A DNA stretch of 64,000 nucleotides, from the NCBI GenBank assembly GCA_019424135.1, contig JAHYZZ010000001.1:1-64000 (forward strand), read 5' to 3'. Shown one piece after another: positions 26,140 through 34,453 of the stretch (the stretch's first letter is position 1; every line of letters begins with the position of its first letter). Under the pieces are notes generated by a model. It did no database searches. It was not told where the DNA came from and saw only the letters and a program-made list of their open reading frames with translations. Source of the DNA: Lachnospiraceae bacterium. GTDB taxonomy: Bacteria > Bacillota > Clostridia > Lachnospirales > Lachnospiraceae. A program made the translations under genes and the position numbers.

Positions 26140-27840
26140 TTACCTGCCTGCAAAGATAACAATCGTCCTTTCCTTTACTTCTACAAACTTCTGATCGTCC
26201 AGCAGGACTGCTTTTTCCAGCACACCTTCTACCGTAGACGCAATCCGGTACCATTTTTTCCCTTTCGTCAGAGCCGGAAGTGCAAAAGTATGCTCTAACC
26301 AGTGCATATTATAGGCTACAAAGCAATCTTCATCGTTCTCCCCTGTCTGATTCTCACCGCTGTAATAAACGCCAAGTTGTCTGCTAGACACCTCCACCGG
26401 TACTCTCCAGGCATTTTCTCCATGATAAGACACATCCGGTACTCCTTTTGAAGAATAAGTCATTCCCGTCATTTCCTTATCCGGACAAAATACCGGGTGC
26501 TGTTTCCGAAACCGGATGAAAGACTTCACATAGTCATGAAGGCCAGGATCTCTTTCCAGTCCGCTCCAGTCCAGCCATCCAATGGGATTATCCTGACAGT
26601 AGACATTGTTATTTCCCTTCTGAGTATTGCCGAATTCGTCACCTGCAAGGACACAGGGAGTTCCCTGAGCAAGCAGTAAAAGTAAGAATGCATTTCGAAT
26701 TTGATTTTTTCGAAGCTCCGTCACAGCCTTTTTCCTAGAAGGGCCTTCTGCCCCACAGTTCCAACTATAATTATAATCCGGTCCGTCCTGGTTCTGCTCT
26801 CCATTTGACTCATTGTGCTTTCCGTCATAGGATACCAAATCTCTCATGGTAAATCCGTTTTGATCTGTTATAGCATTAAACGTCCCATCTTTTTCCGAAT
26901 GATGCTTCAGCCAGTATATCACTTCCCGCACCATCCCTTCGTCTCCTTTAAGGAATCGTCTCATCACTGTCTGGAATCCGGTATCATGTACCAGAATCTT
27001 GGTATGCTTTAAGACAGGATCATCACGCAATGCGTCCATCGGTGCCTGGTAGGGATTCAGGATAAACCCGTCTACATGATATTCCAGGCAGTAATACCTC
27101 AGACATTCTTCGATCATCTGATCTGATGTCTCCTGGGTGAAAGGCATTTCCAACACAACTTCTATTCCTGACTTATGACAAACTTTGATCATATCTTTTA
27201 GTTCTTTTCTTCCGTCGCCGGAAGCGGCATAGGCACTTTTGGGCGCAAAGAAATATGCCGGCCCATATCCCCAGTAATTTCGACAGCATCCGCACTCTTC
27301 AAACTCATACACCGGCATACAGTGAATCTGATTGATGCCAAGCTCCTTCAAATAAGGAATCTTTTCTATCACACCTGCAAAAGTCCCCTTATTTTTCACG
27401 CCAGAGGTACTATGCTTTGTAAATCCTCTGACATGCAGGCTATAGGAAACCACGTTGTGATACGGCAACTGCAGTGGCCGGTCGCCTTCCCAGTCATAGT
27501 CTGCCTGCTCCAGGATTCCCCTCACCTCATGCTTTTGGACATCCCTCTCTTTTCCCCACATATTTCGTCCTGCCAGTAAGCGGGCATAGGGATCCACCAC
27601 AATTTCATCCCCGATCCGGTAATTATATTCATACTTCTCTGGATCCAGACCATAAAGGGCAAGAAAGTGCACTTCTCCTATGGTATCTGTCATCTCATAC
27701 CTCAAAGAAGGTCTGGTTTCTCCTATATGATATAAGAGCAGCTCACAGGTTTTTCCCTCCGGAACTGCAATGGAAAAATTCACATAGTTCTCTGAAATCG
27801 TTATGCCTAATGGTAATGGTCTTCCCTGTTCTGCTCTCAT
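26140..27840 (-). CDS. Glycogen debranching enzyme-like GH13 homologue lacking catalytic residues
   Basis: The 566-residue protein matches GlgX/TreX-type debranching enzymes along its length: a CBM48-like N-terminus (about 8-90), then a GH13 barrel with the well-kept GDEFGNTQKGNNNVYCQDN. The four catalytic regions are altered. Region I reads VVLEMPFTQ (His lost), region II VDGFILNPY (nucleophile Asp replaced by N262, Arg by I260), region III KILVHDTGF (no clear Glu), and region IV AITDQNGF where HD became Q327-N328. I infer no classical hydrolase activity; it may bind glycan or act as a regulator. The reading frame is intact and not decaying. It lies 34 bases after a sugar-binding lipoprotein gene. 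Confidence 0.85.
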   Translation of the reverse strand: MRAEQGRPLPLGITISENYVNFSIAVPEGKTCELLLYHIGETRPSLRYEMTDTIGEVHFLALYGLDPEKYEYNYRIGDEIVVDPYARLLAGRNMWGKERDVQKHEVRGILEQADYDWEGDRPLQLPYHNVVSYSLHVRGFTKHSTSGVKNKGTFAGVIEKIPYLKELGINQIHCMPVYEFEECGCCRNYWGYGPAYFFAPKSAYAASGDGRKELKDMIKVCHKSGIEVVLEMPFTQETSDQMIEECLRYYCLEYHVDGFILNPYQAPMDALRDDPVLKHTKILVHDTGFQTVMRRFLKGDEGMVREVIYWLKHHSEKDGTFNAITDQNGFTMRDLVSYDGKHNESNGEQNQDGPDYNYSWNCGAEGPSRKKAVTELRKNQIRNAFLLLLLAQGTPCVLAGDEFGNTQKGNNNVYCQDNPIGWLDWSGLERDPGLHDYVKSFIRFRKQHPVFCPDKEMTGMTYSSKGVPDVSYHGENAWRVPVEVSSRQLGVYYSGENQTGENDEDCFVAYNMHWLEHTFALPALTKGKKWYRIASTVEGVLEKAVLLDDQKFVEVKERTIVIFAGR

Positions 27841-27874
27841 AAGTATGCCCTTTCTGTCCTTGAAATTCGTGATT

Positions 27875-28882
27875 CTATTGCCAGCCGTCTACCCCATACA
27901 TATCTACATTATCTGCATCAATCATAAAAACTTCTTCATAAGTTTCTGCTTCATAATCTTTCCCTTCTAAGATATTAATTCCAGTCTCTGCCGCCGTTTT
28001 TCCCATATTAATGGGAGACTGTGCTGCCGTACCGGCAATCTGATTGCCAGCCTTTTTTAGTTCTTTTTTAATATCTGGTGATCCATCTACTCCGTAGATG
28101 ATCACATCATCCAGTCCTGCCAGATTGGCAGCTGTCTTGGCTCCCACAGCCAACTGGTCATTTCCACACATTACTGCCGTTACATCCGGATACTCCTGGA
28201 AGATTGTCTTGGCTGCCTGCAGGGCTTTTTCAAACTCACCGTTGGTGTCTTCTCTTGCGACTACGGTGAATCCATGTTCTGCATCTGCAATTGCCTCTTC
28301 AAATCCGGTGATTCTTTCATTGATGGAATTCTGGGTCGGGCACTCCAGGATTGCAACAGTTCCTCCGTCCGGGCAGCGCTCAATCAACGCTTCCCCGCAA
28401 ATCTTTCCTGCTTCATAATTATCTGACCCCACATATGCATCAACGTATTCCATCTCTTTCACCTGGGTATCTACATTAATAATTTTTACTCCCGCTTCAT
28501 GAAGAGCCTCCAAAGATGGAGTAATAGCCTCCCAGTCTACCGGGCACAAAAAGACAGCATCGATCCCCTCATCGATCATCTCCTGAATCTGTGTCGCCTG
28601 AAGCTCCGGATCAGATGCCGGATCCTTGGTGATCATCTGGTAGCCTTCCTCCTCAATCACTTCCCTGATTGCAGACTCCAGCGTGATAAAATAAGGGTTT
28701 TCCATATCAATTGCAGTAAACCCAAACATATATGTATCTTCTTCCTCTGTTTCTCCTTTAGCTGTCTCCTCTTCAGGCATGGCATTATCTTCCGGTGTCC
28801 CTACATTTTTCTTACATCCTGTAAATATAAAAGCGCAGAAAAGGAGTACTGCCAGAACTCCAAACATTCTTTTTTTCAACAT
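27875..28882 (-). CDS. Sugar-type periplasmic-binding lipoprotein (RbsB-like)
   Basis: This 335-residue lipoprotein has a signal peptide with lipobox FTGC (C23), an acidic linker (about 30-50), and a type I periplasmic binding fold of the RbsB group (MFGFTAIDMENPYF, NDQLAVGAKTAANLAG, IYGVDGSPDIKKEL). It should bind a sugar or similar small molecule outside the cell. The start follows GGGAGGAAG; an open frame ten codons upstream lacks a ribosome site. No permease or ATPase gene is next to it, so it may serve a distant transporter or a sensor. Its neighbour is the inactive-looking GH13 protein. Confidence 0.88.
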   Translation of the reverse strand: MLKKRMFGVLAVLLFCAFIFTGCKKNVGTPEDNAMPEEETAKGETEEEDTYMFGFTAIDMENPYFITLESAIREVIEEEGYQMITKDPASDPELQATQIQEMIDEGIDAVFLCPVDWEAITPSLEALHEAGVKIINVDTQVKEMEYVDAYVGSDNYEAGKICGEALIERCPDGGTVAILECPTQNSINERITGFEEAIADAEHGFTVVAREDTNGEFEKALQAAKTIFQEYPDVTAVMCGNDQLAVGAKTAANLAGLDDVIIYGVDGSPDIKKELKKAGNQIAGTAAQSPINMGKTAAETGINILEGKDYEAETYEEVFMIDADNVDMYGVDGWQ

Positions 28883-28963
28883 TATTTTCTTCCTCCCTGT
28901 GCAGTCTTGCACATATATACAAATATTTTACACCATTTTATATCATTTGGCTACTCTTCATTC

Positions 28964-28992
28964 TTGCTTTTTAGATTCTTCTCTGCTACAGT
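28964..28992 (+). promoter_or_regulatory. Promoter of the DUF1292 gene
   Basis: TTGCTT (28964-28969) and TACAGT (28987-28992) with a 17-base spacer; the gene has AAAGGAG just before its ATG. Confidence 0.55.
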
Positions 28993-29025
28993 AAGAGTAT
29001 CTACAATATAAAGGAGATTCATACC

Positions 29026-29313
29026 ATGGACGAGTATATGACAGTTACTTTAACACTGGATAACGATGAGGTCGTAGAGTGCGCCGTTCTGACAGTCTTT
29101 CCAGCCGCAGGGCAGGAGTATATTGCTCTGCTTCCATTGAATGCAGATGGCGAACCAGAGAATGGAGATGTCTATCTCTATCGCTATATCGAAAATGAAA
29201 ACGATGAACCGGAGCTTGAAAACATCGAGGATGACGACGAATACGAAACCGTCGCAGATGCTTTTGACGATTGGATGGAAACGCAAGAATTTGAAGATTT
29301 AGACGAGGAATAA
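29026..29313 (+). CDS. DUF1292 family small acidic protein
   Basis: This 95-residue, strongly acidic protein fits the DUF1292/YrzB family: an N-terminal beta-rich half (LTLDNDEVVECAVL, YIALLPLN) and a C-terminal acidic helix ending DDWMETQEFEDLDEE. The function is unknown; the family is common next to translation or cell division genes in Firmicutes, but here it stands alone on the plus strand. AAAGGAG precedes ATG. Its 3' end overlaps the end of the convergent helicase gene by 15 bases. Confidence 0.85.
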   Translation: MDEYMTVTLTLDNDEVVECAVLTVFPAAGQEYIALLPLNADGEPENGDVYLYRYIENENDEPELENIEDDDEYETVADAFDDWMETQEFEDLDEE

Positions 29314-31137
29314 TTCCTCTACGAAACGGGAAGGAGCTTTCTCCTTTCCGTTTTCTTCCTTCACATAGCTGATGGTAAGCTTTTTCTTTGCCCGAGTCAT
29401 TGCTACATAAAAAAGTCTTCTCTCTTCTTCGATCTCTTCTTCTGTTTTTGCCTTTTTATAAGGAATACACCCCTCATTGCCGCGAATAATGAATACGGTA
29501 TTAAATTCCAGTCCTTTTGCTCCATGCATGGTCATCAATCTTACCTGATCCTGTCCTGGTTCCTTCTTTTTTTGTTTCCTCAACGCCTCCCCATACTCCT
29601 GCACATGCTGGAACCACTCTTCCATCGTAGAAAAACGTTTCGATGACTGTTGGATTTCTTCCAGTATAGACACTAACTCCTCCAGCGCAATCCCCTTGTA
29701 AGCAGCATATTCTTTCAAAAATTCATCGTATCCGATGCTCTTTCTAATATACTGAATTGCTGCAAAAGGAGCTTGATCGCGGATCATCTTCATATCCCAT
29801 TCCCACTGATCGATCCGGTCCATCATCCATTCCTTATCACAATAAAAGTTCCGGATTGATTCATAGGATATCCTCTCTCCTTTCATGGCCTCCCTTGCAA
29901 GATAGCGTTTGGGACGGTTTGCCACCTGCAAAAAATACTTCCGTTTTGTATCCCCCATTGCAAGATGAAAGTAGCTGCTGATATCCAGACCGATAAAATG
30001 ATCATAAATATTATAAATCTGCTCCTTCATCAAAAACGGAATCTGATATTCGGTCAACGTTTCTGAAAGCGCTCTGGCATCCAAGTTGGTCCGATACAAA
30101 ACTGCTATGTCACAAAAATGCTTTCCCTGATCCCTCTGCTTTCTAATCTCTTCTGCCACATACCGGCTTTCCTCCAATGGATCTTTTACCTCCTGCACAT
30201 GTACATTCTCACCCGATTCAAAAACAGACCTGATTGTTTTCCGATACCTCTCCTGATTGTGATCAATCACTCTTAGGGCACTTTTTACAATATTGGCCGT
30301 AGACCGATAATTCTGATCCAAAAGGATCCTTTTTGTCATGGGATAATCCTTGCAAAATCTCATCATAATTCCTGGTCTCGCCCCGCGGAATCCATAGATA
30401 GATTGATCGTCATCTCCCACCACAAACAGATTATTCTCCGGCGCAGCCAACATCCGGATCACATCATACTGCACCTGATTGATATCTTGAAACTCATCCA
30501 CCAGAATATAGCGAAACCTTTCCTGCCATTTTCTTAAGATATCCGGTCTTTCTTTCAACATCTTCCGGCACAAAAGCAGCATATCTTCAAAATCAATCCT
30601 GCCGGCCTCCTTTTTCCTATCTTCATATTTTTTATAAACCTTGACAAACTTCTGGGCAGACCAGCGTGACGAGCGGTAGTTTTCCACAGTGATTCCTTGA
30701 TTTTTCAACCTGCCGATCTCAATAGCAATCTCCTGAAGTCTCTCTCTTTCGGATTCCATGTCTTCTTGATCTTCCCAATCCATTTCGGCTGCTGCAAGCC
30801 GAATCAACTCCAGCTTTTCTTCATCTGTCACCAATTGGAAGCCTCGGTCTCCATATGCCCATCTTAAAATTCCATAATAAACTCCATGAAAGGTTCCGAA
30901 GGTGACTCCATTTCCCTTTGGACCGGCAAGCCTGCGAAAACGATCTCTCATCTCGATGGCTGCATACTTTGTAAAGGTAATGACCAGAATTTCTTCTGGC
31001 CTTACCTTATACGTCTGAATCAAATATTCTATTCTCTTTGCGATGGTAAGAGTTTTCCCGGAACCGGGACCGGCAAGGACCATACATGGTCCTTTGTCAC
31101 AGGCGACCGCCTCAGTCTGAGCACGATTTAAACTCAT
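29299..31137 (-). CDS. UvrD/PcrA-like superfamily 1 DNA helicase
   Basis: The 612-residue protein has the SF1A helicase motifs in order: Q motif NRAQTEAV, Walker A AGPGSGKT (22-29), DEFQDINQVQYD (motif II), GDDDQSIYGFRGA (motif III), LLDQNYRST (motif IV), MTMHGAKGLEF (motif V) and VAMTRAKKKL (motif VI). It unwinds DNA 3' to 5' with ATP, probably in repair or replication. It is about 100 residues shorter than PcrA and lacks its C-terminal tail, so it is a paralogue rather than the essential PcrA. It follows gltX by ten bases. Confidence 0.92.
   Translation of the reverse strand: MSLNRAQTEAVACDKGPCMVLAGPGSGKTLTIAKRIEYLIQTYKVRPEEILVITFTKYAAIEMRDRFRRLAGPKGNGVTFGTFHGVYYGILRWAYGDRGFQLVTDEEKLELIRLAAAEMDWEDQEDMESERERLQEIAIEIGRLKNQGITVENYRSSRWSAQKFVKVYKKYEDRKKEAGRIDFEDMLLLCRKMLKERPDILRKWQERFRYILVDEFQDINQVQYDVIRMLAAPENNLFVVGDDDQSIYGFRGARPGIMMRFCKDYPMTKRILLDQNYRSTANIVKSALRVIDHNQERYRKTIRSVFESGENVHVQEVKDPLEESRYVAEEIRKQRDQGKHFCDIAVLYRTNLDARALSETLTEYQIPFLMKEQIYNIYDHFIGLDISSYFHLAMGDTKRKYFLQVANRPKRYLAREAMKGERISYESIRNFYCDKEWMMDRIDQWEWDMKMIRDQAPFAAIQYIRKSIGYDEFLKEYAAYKGIALEELVSILEEIQQSSKRFSTMEEWFQHVQEYGEALRKQKKKEPGQDQVRLMTMHGAKGLEFNTVFIIRGNEGCIPYKKAKTEEEIEEERRLFYVAMTRAKKKLTISYVKEENGKEKAPSRFVEELFLV
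29324..29355 (+). terminator. Terminator of the DUF1292 gene, inside the helicase gene
   Basis: A stem of about 13 pairs (AAACGGGAAGGAG/CTCCTTTCCGTTT, loop CTTT, one G-T pair) is followed by TTTTCTTCC on plus. It lies within the last codons of the opposing helicase gene. Confidence 0.8.
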
Positions 31138-31147
31138 TAGATTCCCC

Positions 31148-32608
31148 TTACTTTGTTAATAATTCAATACCCCTGCGAATTCTTTTCAAAGATTCCTCTT
31201 TTCCAAGGATCTCCATGATCTCTGTTGCACCGCCGGGTGTATTCTGCTTTCCAGATACAGCTGTACGGATGGGCCACATGACAAAGCCTGTCTTGACTCC
31301 TTTTTCGTCTACATAGCCTTTCAAAAGTACAAACAATGCATCATTACTGAAATCCTCCTGTTTCTCAAGAAGCGGAAGTATCTCTGTCAAAACTTCCAGA
31401 GAATTTTCCTCGTTTGTCTTCATCTTTTTATGGCAGTACATAGATACATCATACCCTGGCAGCTCCTGGAAAAAATCAATCTGGTCTGCAATATCAGGGA
31501 AGATTTCAATCCTGGTCTTTACCAATGCCGCTATCTTCTTTAAATCACAGTCCCGTTTTACCACTGCTTTGATATAAGGCATGGCCATCTCATAGAAGCG
31601 GTCAAAATCCATTGCCTTTAAGTATTCCCCGTTCATCCATTTTAATTTTACAACGTCGAACACCGCCGGTGATTTACTCATATGCCGATAGTCAAACTCC
31701 TTTACCAGTTCATCTAAGGAAAAAATCTCCTGGTTTCCAGACGGGCACCAGCCAAGAAGGGCTACATAGTTTACCACAGCTTCTGTTACAAAGCCTTGCT
31801 CAATCAAATCCTCATAAGAAGAGTGTCCGCACCGTTTACTCAGCTTCTTATGAGTCTCGTCTGTGATCAGAGGACAGTGTACATATACCGGTACATCCCA
31901 TCCAAAAGCTTCGTAGATCTTGTTATACTTGGGCGCTGAAGACAAATACTCATTTCCACGGACTACATGCGTGATTCCCATCAAATGATCATCGATGACA
32001 TTAGCAAAATTATAGGTGGGATATCCGTCCGATTTAATCAGGATCAGATCCTCCAGCTCCGCATTTGGCACTGTAATGTCCCCGTAAATCTCATCGTGGA
32101 AGGTAGTCTCTCCCTCTGTAGGCATATTAAATCGGATAACATACGGCTTTCCTGCAGCCAAGTTTTCCTCCACCTCTTCTTTGCTCAGTCCCAGACAATG
32201 CTTGTCATAAACCACGATCTCCGTTCCGTCTCCGTCAGCCACTTTTCTTTTCAGGGAATCCAGCCTCTCCTTATCACAAAAGCAGTAATAGGCATCCCCC
32301 TGGTCAATCAGTTGCTTTGCATATTTCAGATATAATCCAGATTTATTACGCTCACTTTGTACATACGGACCCACGCCTCCATCCTTATCTGGTCCTTCAT
32401 CGTGGACAAGTCCTGTCTCCTCCAGAGTATGATAAATGATTTCCAGAGCTCCTTCCATGAAACGCTCCTGATCCGTATCTTCAATCCGCAGGATAAAATC
32501 CCCGCCCTCGTGCTTTGCAATCAGATACGCGTACAACGCGGTTCTTAAATTTCCAACATGCATCCGTCCTGTCGGGCTGGGTGCAAATCTTGTTCTCACT
32601 CTTTTCAT
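31148..32608 (-). CDS. gltX: Glutamyl-tRNA synthetase
   Basis: GltX charges tRNA-Glu with glutamate; in bacteria lacking GlnRS it also charges tRNA-Gln. The class I motifs are present: FAPSPTGRMHVGNLR (HIGH-type, H17-N20) and KKLSKR (KMSKS-type). Length (486) is normal. Its ATG overlaps the stop of the upstream ThrE-half gene by four bases, an unusual partner. No T-box leader is possible at this position. Confidence 0.96.
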   Translation of the reverse strand: MKRVRTRFAPSPTGRMHVGNLRTALYAYLIAKHEGGDFILRIEDTDQERFMEGALEIIYHTLEETGLVHDEGPDKDGGVGPYVQSERNKSGLYLKYAKQLIDQGDAYYCFCDKERLDSLKRKVADGDGTEIVVYDKHCLGLSKEEVEENLAAGKPYVIRFNMPTEGETTFHDEIYGDITVPNAELEDLILIKSDGYPTYNFANVIDDHLMGITHVVRGNEYLSSAPKYNKIYEAFGWDVPVYVHCPLITDETHKKLSKRCGHSSYEDLIEQGFVTEAVVNYVALLGWCPSGNQEIFSLDELVKEFDYRHMSKSPAVFDVVKLKWMNGEYLKAMDFDRFYEMAMPYIKAVVKRDCDLKKIAALVKTRIEIFPDIADQIDFFQELPGYDVSMYCHKKMKTNEENSLEVLTEILPLLEKQEDFSNDALFVLLKGYVDEKGVKTGFVMWPIRTAVSGKQNTPGGATEIMEILGKEESLKRIRRGIELLTK

Positions 32609-33078
32609 CTTTTCTCTCCAATCCTTTCTATTTTTCTTTTCTTCCAGTAATCTCCATGAAATACTTCCCTCGGAATCGATACAATAAACACGATTCCAAT
32701 CACGATGGCAAACGCCACTTTCATAGCTCCAAGCCCACTTTGTCCCGCCATTTGAACCTGACCCGTCACAAGATAATAGGCTGTATCATAAACTCCGGCC
32801 CCCGGTACCAGAGGAACAATTCCTGATACCAGAAACAAAGTGATCGGACATTTCATCTTCACGGTCAGCATTCTGGAGATAAAAACTACCACCAGCGTCG
32901 CTGCAAAGGAGGCAATGGCTGCGGACGCATATCCCAGCACAAATTTGTAAACCAGCCAGCCTGCCATTCCTGTCATACCTCCAGCCAGATAATATCGCTT
33001 CGGCACATTAAAAATAATCGCATATGCCACTGTTCCCAGAAAAGGGCAGGCAATATTTGCAAGGATATCTATCATCAT
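32605..33078 (-). CDS. Threonine/serine exporter, second half (ThrE C-terminal type)
   Basis: This 157-residue membrane protein with about five segments corresponds to the C-terminal half of ThrE (DUF3815 type): FLGTVAYAIIFNVPKRYY near the N-terminus and SGIVPLVPGAGVYDTAYY in the middle. In split ThrE systems the two halves together export threonine, serine or small peptides or acids. It overlaps the preceding gene, which carries the N-terminal half, and gltX, by four bases each, so all three are translationally coupled. Confidence 0.88.
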   Translation of the reverse strand: MMIDILANIACPFLGTVAYAIIFNVPKRYYLAGGMTGMAGWLVYKFVLGYASAAIASFAATLVVVFISRMLTVKMKCPITLFLVSGIVPLVPGAGVYDTAYYLVTGQVQMAGQSGLGAMKVAFAIVIGIVFIVSIPREVFHGDYWKKRKIERIGEKR

Positions 33079-34310
33079 ATTGAAATCCCTCCAAACATAT
33101 TATTATAAATACTAAGCGTAGTACCGACACCAATCGCAATATATACAAACACCAACAATGCATCAATCATCCGAACTGTTCCGGATAAGAAGTCGCTGTC
33201 AGCAATATCACGAATCGCATTTGTAAAAGCGATTCCCGGCACCAGGGGCATGATGGCTCCTACAATCATTCCATCTATCTGCAGACCAACCGTGAACGGA
33301 AAGTGTGCAGCAATCAACGCCAGAACCGTGATCAGCGCTCCACCTACAATGTTAACGATAATCTTGGACAGATTGTATTTTTCCCCCAGGAGGACCCACA
33401 AATACAAGATGCACCCGATTACAAACGCTACAATACTCTCACTGCCCGAGGCTCCCAGAAGATATCCTAACGCACCGCTGCTTACGCCGGCTGCAAACAC
33501 CCGGTAAACGCCTCTCTTTGGAGGTATTTTTTCAATTTCCCGAAGACGGGCCCAGGCCTCGTCAATCCCCAGATGTCCCGCACTGATCTCTCTAGAAAGA
33601 TCATTGACTTCCGCCACAATCCCCAGATGCGCCCCAGATAACGGCACCTGTCTGACTTTCGTATAGACCTCATTCATCCCTTTTTCGGCCGTGATAAAGA
33701 TTGCATGACTCATAGTAAAAGTATCCACATAATCCACGTGGAATCTCTGGCAAATCCGGGTCATCGTCTCCTCAACACGAAAAATCTCTGCTCCATTTTT
33801 CAACAGAATTTTCCCTGCCTCCAGTGCCAGATCCACCACCTTTTTAACATCTATTTCAGAATCCAGCTGCTTTTTCAAATAAACCATATCTGTAAGCCGC
33901 ACGCCGTCTTCAATAATCGGCTCGTCATAATGATCCAGAAAAAAATTTGCTACAATATGAGAATTTACAAACCCACATGCTTCATAGAATCCCAACGTAC
34001 TCCTGCAGTTTCCCGTACCCACATACATCAGTTCACACTGGCTGCTGTAATATTCACACAGAAAATGGATCATATATCTTCCATATCCCTTTCGCTGATC
34101 CTGAGGAATCGTTGCGATATTTTTCAACTCACATTTTCTATTTTTTAAAATAGTCACAACCGCAACCGTCTTTGCTTCACCCTGATCATAGAGAACAAAC
34201 ATTTCTCCTTTATCCAGGTATTTTTCTATCATATTTTTCTGTGGATCTGCCAGCAGAAGTATATCCATATAGTCCCTTTTTTTTTCTTCTGTGATCTGCT
34301 GAATCTCCAT
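33075..34310 (-). CDS. GNAT acetyltransferase fused to ThrE N-terminal half
   Basis: The 411-residue protein has two parts. Residues 1 to about 145 form a GNAT acetyltransferase, with acetyl-CoA loop QRKGYG (72-77) and FYEACGF (108-114). From about 155 to the end it is the ThrE/DUF1212 domain, with the conserved KNGAEIFRVEETM (171-183) and about five membrane segments. There is no stop or frameshift at the junction. The fusion suggests that acetylation and export act on related substrates, for example an amino acid or small amine, which is inference. It is first in an operon with the second ThrE half, gltX and a helicase. A TATAAT upstream has no good -35. Confidence 0.87.
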   Translation of the reverse strand: MEIQQITEEKKRDYMDILLLADPQKNMIEKYLDKGEMFVLYDQGEAKTVAVVTILKNRKCELKNIATIPQDQRKGYGRYMIHFLCEYYSSQCELMYVGTGNCRSTLGFYEACGFVNSHIVANFFLDHYDEPIIEDGVRLTDMVYLKKQLDSEIDVKKVVDLALEAGKILLKNGAEIFRVEETMTRICQRFHVDYVDTFTMSHAIFITAEKGMNEVYTKVRQVPLSGAHLGIVAEVNDLSREISAGHLGIDEAWARLREIEKIPPKRGVYRVFAAGVSSGALGYLLGASGSESIVAFVIGCILYLWVLLGEKYNLSKIIVNIVGGALITVLALIAAHFPFTVGLQIDGMIVGAIMPLVPGIAFTNAIRDIADSDFLSGTVRMIDALLVFVYIAIGVGTTLSIYNNMFGGISI

Positions 34311-34403
34311 AACTTCTCGCTCCCGCCTTTACTCAATCTCATACATTATAGCACCAGGGCAGGAAAATTTATAGTGTGTTTTTTAGAAACTTTTCACCCT
34401 TAT

Positions 34404-34441
34404 AAAAAAGGACATCCCGACAACTTCTGGGATGCCCTTTT
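34404..34441 (-). terminator. Terminator after grdD
   Basis: A nine-base stem GGGCATCCC/GGGATGTCC (with a G-T pair) and a ten-base loop is followed by TTTTTT on minus; AAAAGGG flanks the other side. It closes the glycine reductase operon. Confidence 0.85.
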
Positions 34442-34453
34442 CATATTTATATT

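Noticed and set aside
24869..28882. Prophage or integrated plasmid remnant suggested by DUF5662 and TraX-like genes
   Set aside because: There are no integrase, structural, replication or conjugation genes and no flanking direct repeats that I can see, although a tRNA lies next to the block.
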